DNA from: Pseudomonas haemolytica
GTDB lineage: Bacteria; Pseudomonadota; Gammaproteobacteria; Pseudomonadales; Pseudomonadaceae
NCBI RefSeq assembly: GCF_009659625.1
Contig: NZ_VOIW01000001.1
Span: 992,001-1,056,000 of the forward strand
Reading direction: 5' to 3'
DNA: 64,000 nucleotides
Under the pieces are notes generated by a model, which was not told the DNA's origin, did not search any database, and saw only the letters and a program-made list of their open reading frames with translations. A program made the position numbers and the translations under genes. This document shows, in pieces, positions 14,959 to 22,603 of this stretch (position 1 is the first letter of the stretch; the number at the start of each line of letters is the position of its first letter).

Positions 14959-15918
14959 TTAAGACTTGGGTTTCTTAACTGCCTGACGTGGTGCTTCGGA
15001 GATATTCCTAAATACGACTGTGGAGCCAGGAATACCGGGAGTTTCATGAATTTCCGTCTGTAGATTCAAGCCCAGAATTTCCAGGGGTTCGAACATCCGC
15101 AATCGCGAAATCGTTTCTCCAGTGGGACTGCGGGAGTACTCGCCCGAAAGAACCAACGGTTTGTGCTCCTCAAGCCATTGGACGCTACCTGTACACCTTA
15201 GTAGAACAATGGGCACTGGGCCATCGGACGTATCTAAGGCATAGGGCTCCTTTAAGGTGACGTTGAAATGCACTGGTACTGCTGGACCGTTCGGCGTCAA
15301 GCCACTCAGTAGCTCCGGATGATTACCGAGTGTTTTTGTAAAAACCTCACGCGGAGTGATGGTCATGTTGTTATTCACATTTCGAAGCGAAATGTTCGCT
15401 TGATCGCCTCGTAACAGCTCGTTCAGGCTCTCTAAGCTGACCGTTCGCGGGAGTGACTCTATGCCAAACTCAATTTTGTCTAGGTAGCGCAACTCTGTGC
15501 GATGGGGCATGCCGACAAGCTCTGGCCAACCCTCGAATTCAGAGGGGGAAAGCTCCCTAAATTCTCGAGTGTCGATCTCAAAGCGCGCTGCCTCCTCCAA
15601 TGCGGCAGCACTGAAGCCGGTTGTAGAAACTGCCGTCACGCGTGAAAGGTTAAATCTCTGCCGTCTGCCAATCAGCTGTTCGATCCATGCAGCAGGGGCG
15701 GGTCCTGCTGACGGTCGGTCTCGGCATTCAATAAGCCACTTGAAGTCGATCGTGCCAACCTTGCCTTCGACCATTATGTCGAGCTCAGCTCCTGGCCTTC
15801 CCTTATCAGTACTACTGAGCAGTCGGGGTGTGATCGTCCAATCCGTTGGGAGCCGCAAACTCTCGATGTAAGTGACGACGTTCTCTAACTGTTTGCCGTC
15901 CGTTTTTTTCTTTGCCAT
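14959..15918 (-). CDS. PD-(D/E)XK nuclease-like protein (Mrr-type N-terminus), possible defence gene
   Basis: 319 aa. Residues about 8-110 look like a restriction-endonuclease-like (Mrr-type) core. There is an N-terminal helix with Glu (QLENVVTYIE), then AELDIMVEG with Asp47, then WLIECRDR with Glu64-Cys-Arg66. The usual ExK lysine is thus replaced by Arg or served by another residue. QLIGRRQRF and AVSTTGFSAAALEEA, the family's later helix and strand, follow. The C-terminal 200 residues are beta-rich and not recognised. It stands alone between hypothetical genes next to prophage DNA. A nuclease-type anti-phage gene is plausible, but activity is unproven. Confidence 0.6.
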   Translation of the reverse strand: MAKKKTDGKQLENVVTYIESLRLPTDWTITPRLLSSTDKGRPGAELDIMVEGKVGTIDFKWLIECRDRPSAGPAPAAWIEQLIGRRQRFNLSRVTAVSTTGFSAAALEEAARFEIDTREFRELSPSEFEGWPELVGMPHRTELRYLDKIEFGIESLPRTVSLESLNELLRGDQANISLRNVNNNMTITPREVFTKTLGNHPELLSGLTPNGPAVPVHFNVTLKEPYALDTSDGPVPIVLLRCTGSVQWLEEHKPLVLSGEYSRSPTGETISRLRMFEPLEILGLNLQTEIHETPGIPGSTVVFRNISEAPRQAVKKPKS

Positions 15919-16506
15919 GGGCCATTTGCCTAACGATGACGTGATCTCCAGTGAGTATACGTGTTGAGCTGAAAGATCAATCGTATTTGCCGAGGTAACG
16001 GACAGGGCTTCAGTGCTGGGGCATTCTGGTGGTACGAAAGTGGTATGGGCTTTTTGGGGTGGCTCTGAAGGCCATGTATTACGGGGGCTGTAGAATCAGT
16101 CGTTCCAATCCATCATGGGAGCGACGGAGAAGCGGCGGGACAGGGCTTGCGGTGGAGCTATGACTGAGGGCATTGGGATCTGGGATGGATAATGCGAAGG
16201 GTGGGCAGTTTATCAGGAATGGGTCGGAGGGGGGCTGGGTGTTGATCGTGCGTCGCGAGACCCAAATGTTAAATAAATCTGTCCTCTTTTTGGTCCCCTT
16301 TTTTGCACAGCGTCAGATGTCGGCGTTGGCAGTGGGTGTCGGGATTGGCGCTACAGGCACTTGCAACAAAAAAACGCTCGGGGTTCTTTTAAGTTCTGGA
16401 GGGGCTGGTTTCCCGGAGTATCGAATTGTGAGGACAATACTAAACACGCTGACGCATGATAAACTCTTAGGAAGTCACACAGATAAACGATAAGAGTTCG
16501 AACAGC
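15919..16506. other. Non-coding stretch with dispersed repeat remnants
   Basis: No convincing gene. A 106-codon frame at 16173-16493 has no family resemblance. The stretch holds TCTGAAGGCCATGTATTAC (about 16063-16081), related to 13804-13822. It also holds a block from GCGACGGAGAAGCGGCGGGA (about 16121) to about 16240 that recurs in diverged form at about 20103-20205. A phrase TAAATAAATCTGTCC near 16270 resembles TAAATACATCTGTCC near 22507. Confidence 0.45.
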
Positions 16507-17010
16507 ATGCTGACACTTTTTAAAGGGGAATCCCAAGGTTTAAAGGTTGCACCTCGCTGGCCATCCTCTAAAGTATTAATTGAAAAAAATGTATTTCTTA
16601 AGTTGCTTGAAGTCCAGTCGAAACTCCCGTCATCCGTTAAGCTATTGCTCGTTCGTGGATATGAAAATAAAAGTAGCAGGCTTGGTGTATTTAGGCACAT
16701 GTCAAGATGGCTAGGTATCAAGCTATTTTGCACATGCTACCCCAGTCGAAAGAGCGAGGTGGGTGATATATTTGGCTCCAATGGGCATGACGTGGATGGT
16801 TCTCATGTAGATGTGTCAATCGTTCTGAATGGAAAAAGACTGCGATTCTTGCCCCTGGGAGTCTTTACATCGTTGAGTCTTCAACAGCGTAGAGCGGAGG
16901 AGCACCTCGCTGTTATTAAACACGTCAAAGGAGAACTTGAGCAGTGCGGCTTCAGTATTCATCACAACCAAACAGAGAGCATGCAAATCCATTGTGACTT
17001 CAAAGGGTAA
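16507..17010 (+). CDS. Possible M15-type (VanX-like) DD-peptidase, divergent
   Basis: 167 aa. It has the layout of D-Ala-D-Ala dipeptidases / M15 peptidases: an early strand KLLLVRGYENKSSR in place of the YDGYRP motif, then GSHVDVSIVL, which fits the S-x-H-x-x-G-x-x-x-D zinc motif in shortened form, and near the end ESMQIHCDFKG in place of EWWHYD. The spacing is compact, so the match is by eye only. There is no signal peptide. Base composition is clearly lower in GC than the core genes. AAGAG lies about 9 nt before the ATG. It is followed by an acetyltransferase gene on the same strand. Confidence 0.45.
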   Translation: MLTLFKGESQGLKVAPRWPSSKVLIEKNVFLKLLEVQSKLPSSVKLLLVRGYENKSSRLGVFRHMSRWLGIKLFCTCYPSRKSEVGDIFGSNGHDVDGSHVDVSIVLNGKRLRFLPLGVFTSLSLQQRRAEEHLAVIKHVKGELEQCGFSIHHNQTESMQIHCDFKG

Positions 17011-17070
17011 GCTGGGAGTGCTTCTGTTCTCCAGGAAACTGCTCTGCTAATCATAACTAAAGGATAAATA

Positions 17071-17520
17071 GTGAATATTGAAGTCAGCGTTGTGGCAAAG
17101 AACTCGCAAGGAATTTTGACCGCTATGCTGGTCGATTACTTACATGAGCTGGGCGTAGACACAGCGTATCCGTACCTCCCACTTTACTGGGAGGAGCCTG
17201 AGAGGCACCCCTATTTTATTCTTGTGAATGGCAAGGTTGCTGGATTTGCTCTTGTGAGAACATTGAGCGATGCGCCCTTGTTTGAGATGGCCGAGTTTTT
17301 TGTAGCAGAATCATATCGCGGCGACTCAGTCGGAAGAGCGGCGGTGCGTACACTCTTCAAATTACACGCAGGAGCCTGGCGAGTTTCAACCATGATTGAC
17401 AATATGAACGGATTAAAATTTTGGCGGGCAGTCGTGCCAGCGGATACGCCAGTTAGTCGCATCGAAGAGCCGGGCGAAGCCCCTTATGTACTGTTGTTAT
17501 TCAACACTTCCAAGTGCTAG
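17071..17520 (+). CDS. GNAT-family N-acetyltransferase
   Basis: 149 aa from GTG 17071, chosen because AAGGA lies 7 nt upstream. The GNAT core is visible: VNGKVAGFALVRT (strands 2-3), EMAEFFVAESYRGDSVGRAAVRTLF (motif A, with the acetyl-CoA loop RGDSVGRA replacing the usual RGxGxG/A) and WRVSTMIDNMNGLKFWRAVV (motif B). Substrate unknown. Lower GC than core genes; same strand as the M15-like gene 60 bp upstream. Confidence 0.8.
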   Translation: MNIEVSVVAKNSQGILTAMLVDYLHELGVDTAYPYLPLYWEEPERHPYFILVNGKVAGFALVRTLSDAPLFEMAEFFVAESYRGDSVGRAAVRTLFKLHAGAWRVSTMIDNMNGLKFWRAVVPADTPVSRIEEPGEAPYVLLLFNTSKC

Positions 17521-17750
17521 ATTCTCTCGCCGTATGCCACTCAACCACAGTTGATTTCATCAGCACCATTGAGTGGGCCCAATAGCAGCAGAGTCTTTTG
17601 CAAAGCTCGGTCGTAAAATTGAAGAACCGTGCCTTCAAAATGGCCCCAGCGGCGTCGAACGTCAGCACACACAGCTGCGCGACTCGGCACCGTAGAGACA
17701 GATGATACCCATCCAGAAACGGACGTCACACAACACTAAAAGCTCTCGAA

Positions 17751-18254
17751 CTAACGTAGACGAGCCATTGCAAGTGCATCGACAAAGACACCGTCACGAA
17801 CCGCATACTTTCGCAATGTCCCTTCAACTTCAAATCCAAATTTTTGGTAGAGGGATTTAGCGGCATTGTTGTCCGAGTAGACTGTTAGCTCTACCCGGTG
17901 AAGATTCATCCAGTTATCAGCAATCTCCAAAACGGCCCCCATCAATTGGCTCCCTACACCTTTGCCGTGCCAAGCTAGCGCGACACCCATATAGATTGAG
18001 CCGACATGGCTTTGTCGGATTCGTGAATACTGGTCTAACCCAATATTACCGATGACTTTACCTTTGTGGACTGCCACTAATTGGACTCGACGTTCATCGC
18101 AGCCAGATAGACGGCTTCGCCATATATCATTTGGTTGATAAGGCATCTGAAGTACTTGACGGCATACCGTTGGCTCGTTGTAGAGCGCTGTTACACCTTC
18201 GACGTGCACCTCTGTAAATCGCTCAATAACTATTTCTTCGAACGATGTGGTCAC
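17751..18254 (-). CDS. L-amino acid N-acetyltransferase AaaT-like (YhhY homologue)
   Basis: 167 aa, a full-length match in pattern to E. coli YhhY/AaaT: VTALYNEPTVCRQVLQMPYQPNDIWRSRL, VIGNIGLDQ, SHVGSIYMGVALAWHGKGVGSQLM (acetyl-CoA motif), NWMNLHRVELTVYSDNNAAKSLYQKFGFEVEGT and KYAVRDGVFVDALAMAR. In E. coli this enzyme acetylates several amino acids. The neighbouring LysE-type exporter makes an amino-acid-handling role plausible here as well. Confidence 0.82.
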   Translation of the reverse strand: MTTSFEEIVIERFTEVHVEGVTALYNEPTVCRQVLQMPYQPNDIWRSRLSGCDERRVQLVAVHKGKVIGNIGLDQYSRIRQSHVGSIYMGVALAWHGKGVGSQLMGAVLEIADNWMNLHRVELTVYSDNNAAKSLYQKFGFEVEGTLRKYAVRDGVFVDALAMARLR

Positions 18255-18377
18255 TTTACATCATCCTCTAGAGGGGGTATGGCAGCGCAGTGTAGTAAAT
18301 TAAGGTGATAAATGGCTAGTTTTGCTGCCAACGATGTCAACGTGAGTCACCCCGAGTTTTTAGATAGATCCCACTGA

Positions 18378-18431
18378 CTGCTTTTGGCCGGTTGCTGCCC
18401 TTTGCGACAGCCCTCAATCGGCCAAAAGCAG
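18378..18431. repeat. Long inverted repeat / hairpin
   Basis: The arms CTGCTTTTGGCCG (18378-18390) and CGGCCAAAAGCAG (18419-18431) are perfect 13-bp complements around a 28-nt loop. It follows the stop of the LysE-type gene by about 20 bp. Sequences of the form TGCTTTTGGCCG-loop-CGGCCAAAAGCA are, as I recall, scattered through Pseudomonas genomes, so this may be a dispersed repeat as well as a transcript end. Confidence 0.6.
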
Positions 18432-18452
18432 ATATTCTTTCAAGGTGCGAGA

Positions 18453-19076
18453 TTACAAATGCGACGGCCCGGTTACTACTGTCAGCAGAATACCGAACCC
18501 GACCAGAAGTCCGCCAAACACGCGGTCGATCCAATGGCGCACAGCCAGCAATCTATTCCGTACAGGGCCTGCGGAAAAGCAAAGCGCTACTAGGCTGAAC
18601 CACGCAACATGCGCCACTGAGATAATAGCCCCATAACCTATCTGTACTGCCAAAGGCGTATCAGGGCGAACCACCTGCATGAATAAACTGATAATGAAGA
18701 TGGTGGTCTTGGGATTTAGCACGTTGGTCAGGAAGCCGGTGCGCATTGCAGCTAGATCCGATAGCGATGCTAAGCCTCTGTCGACTGATACACGGCTGGG
18801 CTTGGATCGAAGCATCTTCACGCCTAGATAAACCAGGTAGACCGCCCCGATGAGCTTGATAGCATTGAATAGCCAGAGTGATTGCTGAATTACCAGACCC
18901 ACGCCCACGAGGGTGTACGTAACATGCACAAGGACACCCAACCCTATGCCTAATGCTGTCAGCACCCCAGCGCGCCGCGAGAGAATAAGGCTGTTGCGCG
19001 ATACCATGGCAAAATCCGGGCCTGGGCTGATAACGGCGAGTAGGGTTATCGTGATTACGGCTAACAATTCGGTCAT
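18453..19076 (-). CDS. LysE/RhtB-family amino acid exporter
   Basis: 207 aa with six hydrophobic segments. The N-terminal signature is ITLLAVISPGPDFAMVSRNSLILSRRAGVLTALGIGLGVLVH (read as one run in two parts), containing the PGPD-F motif of the family. Further on are GAVYLVYLGVKMLRS and TGFLTNVLNPKTTIFIISLF, also typical. It exports amino acids or homoserine lactone-like compounds; the substrate cannot be told. A LysR-type gene is divergent, 64 bp away, and is the likely regulator. Confidence 0.88.
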   Translation of the reverse strand: MTELLAVITITLLAVISPGPDFAMVSRNSLILSRRAGVLTALGIGLGVLVHVTYTLVGVGLVIQQSLWLFNAIKLIGAVYLVYLGVKMLRSKPSRVSVDRGLASLSDLAAMRTGFLTNVLNPKTTIFIISLFMQVVRPDTPLAVQIGYGAIISVAHVAWFSLVALCFSAGPVRNRLLAVRHWIDRVFGGLLVGFGILLTVVTGPSHL

Positions 19077-19140
19077 GTCGTATTCTGTATAATTGCAGGA
19101 TTTACGAGATATTACTGAACCCCATGCTTAGTTGATAACG

Positions 19141-20055
19141 ATGATTCCTGATAGAAATGGTGAGCCAGACTCACAACCACGCATGCCTTCGCTGATTGCA
19201 TTGCGCTGCTTCGAAGCAGCGGCTCGCCTAGAGAATTTCAGCAGGGCAGCAGAGGAGTTACATCTGACTCCGGGCGCGATCAGTCGCGCTGTACGTCTGC
19301 TGGAGGACGAGCTTGGCATTCCGTTGTTCGATCGGCGGAGCAGGCGTGTGTACCTGAACGATGCGGGTTGCAAGTTGGCGAAAGCTGTCGGCAAAGGCAT
19401 GGATCTGATGCGCCAGGCTATTAGCGAACTACGTGTCAGTGCTCGACAAGAGCGGCGCTGGGTACTGTCTTGTGAGCCGACACTGCTAATGCGATGGCTA
19501 ATTCCACGCTGGTCAACCTTCCAGGCTCGGCACCCCGACATCAACGTACACCTCGTAGCTGGCGGGGGGCCGTTCAGCTTCGCCAACGGTATCGACCTCG
19601 CCATCCGGCGTGATGATTTTCCTTGGCCCAACAGCTACCACGTCGAGCCTCTTTTCGCGGAAAAAGTGGGACCAGTTTGCCGCTCCGATAAGGCAGCAGC
19701 TTGGTTCACCAAGAAGAAGACGGGCACCGTGATTAAGGCGACCGCACCGCGTCTGCATACCCGCTCGCGTCTAAGTGCTTGGCATGAATGGGCGTCAGCT
19801 GTAGGCGAGTCTCCACCCGATACGACAGGGCAAACCTTTGAGCACTTCTATTTTAGCTTGCAGGCTTCTGTGGCAGGCCTGGGTGTGGCAATCGGGCCGT
19901 GGCATCTAGTGCGAGACGATTTGGAGACGGGTGTCTTAACTGCTCCATTGGATTTCGTGGAGGATGGCTCACGCTACTGCCTGTTATCCCCTGAGCCGTT
20001 GCGGCCTGATAGCCCTCAGGCCGACCTGCTGGAATGGCTGCGGACGTTGGCATAG
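19141..20055 (+). CDS. LysR-family regulator (GcvA-like)
   Basis: 304 aa from ATG 19141; ATG 19183 is a possible later start. The N-terminal helix-turn-helix is LRCFEAAARLENFSRAAEELHLTPGAISRAVRLLEDELGIPLFDRR. The rest is the LysR substrate-binding domain (WVLSCEPTLLMRWLIPRWSTFQARHPDINVHL, GIDLAIRRDDFPW). It is transcribed divergently from the LysE-type exporter, which it probably controls. No other target is near. Confidence 0.87.
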   Translation: MIPDRNGEPDSQPRMPSLIALRCFEAAARLENFSRAAEELHLTPGAISRAVRLLEDELGIPLFDRRSRRVYLNDAGCKLAKAVGKGMDLMRQAISELRVSARQERRWVLSCEPTLLMRWLIPRWSTFQARHPDINVHLVAGGGPFSFANGIDLAIRRDDFPWPNSYHVEPLFAEKVGPVCRSDKAAAWFTKKKTGTVIKATAPRLHTRSRLSAWHEWASAVGESPPDTTGQTFEHFYFSLQASVAGLGVAIGPWHLVRDDLETGVLTAPLDFVEDGSRYCLLSPEPLRPDSPQADLLEWLRTLA

Positions 20056-20537
20056 CTGGATACGAGAATTGGTTGGCTTGCTTAGCTACAGCTATTACCG
20101 CGGTGCGACGGAAAAGCGGCGGGAGAGGGAGCGGTTTGTAGGGGCCTGGGGAATCTGAGTCAATGAGGCGAATGGTGTGCAGTGCATCAGGGATGGATCT
20201 TGGGTGTGGGAGAGGCGTGAGCCGTGTCTCTCACCACTTCGCACTTAGCGGTGCAGCGTGTTGAATATGCCAAGGATCCGAAGGCGCTATTTCGTCAGAT
20301 AATACGGTTTGACCCCCGACATCTCCAGATTACTTGAACAGTTCACAGGCGTTCGCGTACTACACCTATGTTTGGTTGGGGCCGATGTCGGTTGTTTGTG
20401 GGGGGAAGTAGCGGAGCTTTAGTGTCGATGACTTCGAGTTGGCGTCATTGGCATGCCAACTGGCGTGTCTTACCAATGCCTCTCTCCTGACCTGGCGATA
20501 ACCTTCACTCACATCGAGTCAGGCGCAGGTTTGTTCC
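20056..20537. other. Non-coding stretch with a diverged repeat block
   Basis: No convincing gene. From about 20103 (GCGACGGAAAAGCGGCGGGA) to about 20205 it resembles the block at 16121-16240. The conserved parts include GCATCAGGGATGGATC versus TTATCAGGAATGGGTC. The remainder before the SDR gene shows nothing recognisable. Confidence 0.45.
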
Positions 20538-21365
20538 ATGAAGCAATCAAGTCGAGTAGTACTGGTAACGGGCGCTTCTTCCGGGATGGGGAAGGCTTTC
20601 GCGCAGGCTTTGTTGGGGGAGGGCATGGTCGTTTACGCCGTCGCCCGGCGCGTGGATCAGATGACGGAACTGCGCCGGTTGGGGGCGATTACACTCGCGA
20701 TGGATATCACTAGCGAGCAGGATGTGGAGCGAGTCGTTGCCCACATTAAAAGTCAGCACGGTACGGTAGATGTGCTTCTGAATAATGCCGGCTTTGGATT
20801 ATACGGGGCGATGGAAGACACCCTGATCGATGACGCCCGCTACCAATTCGAGGTGAACCTGTTCGGGCTTGCACGACTGACGCAGGCCCTGCTGCCGGGT
20901 ATGCGTAGCCAGGGCAAAGGTCTCATCATCAATATCTCCTCCATGGGGGGCAAGGTCTACACCCCGCTAGGCAGTTGGTATCACGCCACCAAACATGCTC
21001 TGGAAGGATGGTCGGATTGTTTGCGCCTGGAGCTTCGACAGTTCGGTATCAACGTGGTCTTGATTGAACCGGGCGCGATCGACACCGAGTTTGGGGCGGT
21101 CATGCTGGAACCCATGCTTCGCCGCTCGGAAAACGGTGCTTACCATGCCATGGCCCAAAAGGTCGCCTCTGCCACTCGGCAGTCGTATAAACCCGGGTCG
21201 CTGTCCAAGCCCCAGGTAATCGTCGACCTGGTGTTGAAGGCTGTGCGTAGCGCCCATCCCAAAACACGCTATGTTGGGGGTAAATATGCGCGGCCACTGA
21301 TGACCATCCGCAAATGGCTGGGTGACCGGATTTACGACAAGCTAATGATAGCTATGGTGCGGTGA
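20538..21365 (+). CDS. Short-chain dehydrogenase/reductase (SDR)
   Basis: 275 aa. It is a classical SDR: the nucleotide loop VTGASSGMGKAFA (TGxxxGxG, about residues 10-17), NNAG at about residue 85, catalytic ISS and Y-H-A-T-K (SWYHATKHALEGW), then IEPGAIDTEF. Specific substrate unknown. The following AraC-type gene begins 14 nt after the stop with its own AGGAG, so the two are probably co-transcribed. Confidence 0.88.
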   Translation: MKQSSRVVLVTGASSGMGKAFAQALLGEGMVVYAVARRVDQMTELRRLGAITLAMDITSEQDVERVVAHIKSQHGTVDVLLNNAGFGLYGAMEDTLIDDARYQFEVNLFGLARLTQALLPGMRSQGKGLIINISSMGGKVYTPLGSWYHATKHALEGWSDCLRLELRQFGINVVLIEPGAIDTEFGAVMLEPMLRRSENGAYHAMAQKVASATRQSYKPGSLSKPQVIVDLVLKAVRSAHPKTRYVGGKYARPLMTIRKWLGDRIYDKLMIAMVR

Positions 21366-21379
21366 CAGGAGCGAGACCT

Positions 21380-22393
21380 ATGAGGCCTGCTACGCAGTTT
21401 TCGGTGCATCCGGGGTGGGCGTTGCTCATTGCTGATCTCGGTGCGAACGTTGCCGATGTGCTGAGGCTTGCCAAGCTTCCCGATGACCTTTTTGCCCGGC
21501 CAGATGCGAGCGTGGACCCGATAGAGTATTACCAGCTTTGGCTCGCACTGGAGCAGTTGACCCAAGGGCAAGAACTGCCATTGATCATAGGCAAAGCGAT
21601 TACCGCCGAAGCGTTTGACCCTCCCATATTTGCAAGCTTGTGCAGCCCGAACCTGGAGGTCGCCCTGCGGCGACTTGCCGGCTATAAAGCGCTGATAGGG
21701 CCTCTGGTGTTGCACATTGAGCAGCAAGCGGCCTTCATGGCGGTGAGTGTAGAGTTTCCGAGGGTTGTGCCGTCATGGCCTGCCAGCACCGTAATGACGG
21801 AGCTTGTGTTTTTTACTCAACTGGCTCGCCTGGCAACCCGTCATCGGATCTGCCCAATACGTGTGCAATTACCGACGCCGCCCGATGATTGCGGCCCTTA
21901 CGAAGCGTTTTTCGGCTGCGCTGTCACGGTGGGCCCCAAGCCTTCAATCAGGTTTAGCGACAGTGATTCAAAGCGGCCTTTTCTGACCGCGAACCAACCC
22001 ATGTGGGCGTTTTTTCAGCCGCTGCTGGACAAGCGCTTAAGTGAATTGGGCGCCGCGGCCAGCGTACGCAAGCGTGTGCAGGGGGTGCTGCTTGACTTAT
22101 TGCCAAGCGGCCAGGCGAACATCGATGCGGTCGCGCAACGGCTAGCGACGAGCAAACGCTCCTTGCAGCGTGCGCTGGAGCTTGAAGGCAGCAGCTATCA
22201 AAAGTTGCTGGTGGAGACGCGGCGCAGACTTGCCGAGCATTACTTGAGCCGTTCGCAAATCAGCGTTGCTGAAGTAGCGTATCTGTTGGGTTTTGAGGAC
22301 GGAAACACCTTCCACCGTGCGTTCAAATCGTGGTCAGGCATCACACCTGGAGTCTACCGTTCTCAATGGTCAGGCAACGTTTTTTACTCCTAG
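21380..22393 (+). CDS. AraC-family regulator with arabinose-binding-type (PF12625) N-terminus
   Basis: 337 aa from ATG 21380, preceded by AGGAG at proper distance; an in-frame GTG at 21362 overlapping the SDR stop is less likely. Residues about 15-190 match the N-terminal domain of OruR/ArgR-like AraC regulators (VHPGWALLIADLGANVADVLRLAKLP, EYYQLWLALEQLTQ). The C-terminus has two helix-turn-helix units (VAQRLATSKRSLQRALELEGSSYQKLLVETRRRLAEHYL in two parts; ISVAEVAYLLGFEDGNTFHRAFKSWSGITPGVYR in two parts). It may control the SDR gene. Confidence 0.87.
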   Translation: MRPATQFSVHPGWALLIADLGANVADVLRLAKLPDDLFARPDASVDPIEYYQLWLALEQLTQGQELPLIIGKAITAEAFDPPIFASLCSPNLEVALRRLAGYKALIGPLVLHIEQQAAFMAVSVEFPRVVPSWPASTVMTELVFFTQLARLATRHRICPIRVQLPTPPDDCGPYEAFFGCAVTVGPKPSIRFSDSDSKRPFLTANQPMWAFFQPLLDKRLSELGAAASVRKRVQGVLLDLLPSGQANIDAVAQRLATSKRSLQRALELEGSSYQKLLVETRRRLAEHYLSRSQISVAEVAYLLGFEDGNTFHRAFKSWSGITPGVYRSQWSGNVFYS

Positions 22394-22603
22394 TGTTTTT
22401 AGAAGATGATTTTCTACATCTTGTCGTTTGGATAACACCTCAGATCTCAAGGAGATAATTGCGCCGTATATCGTGGTTAAAAACCTGCATGGATTGAGCA
22501 TTTCGCTAAATACATCTGTCCCCTGCTATGCGCAGCAAGGGGCTGTTTTCCGCCTGCGCGACCTGCCCGCGTCCATCCCTGGGCGCGAGCGAGGGGCCGC
22601 TGC

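Noticed and set aside
16085..16135. tRNA-like sequence as an attachment site near the accessory segment
   Set aside because: No cloverleaf arms, anticodon stem or T-loop consensus could be drawn.
16173..16493. 106-codon open frame on the plus strand
   Set aside because: No ribosome site, mixed composition, no family; part of it is the diverged repeat block.
17541..17729. 62-codon open frame on the minus strand between the acetyltransferase genes
   Set aside because: Too short, with no ribosome site or recognisable motif.
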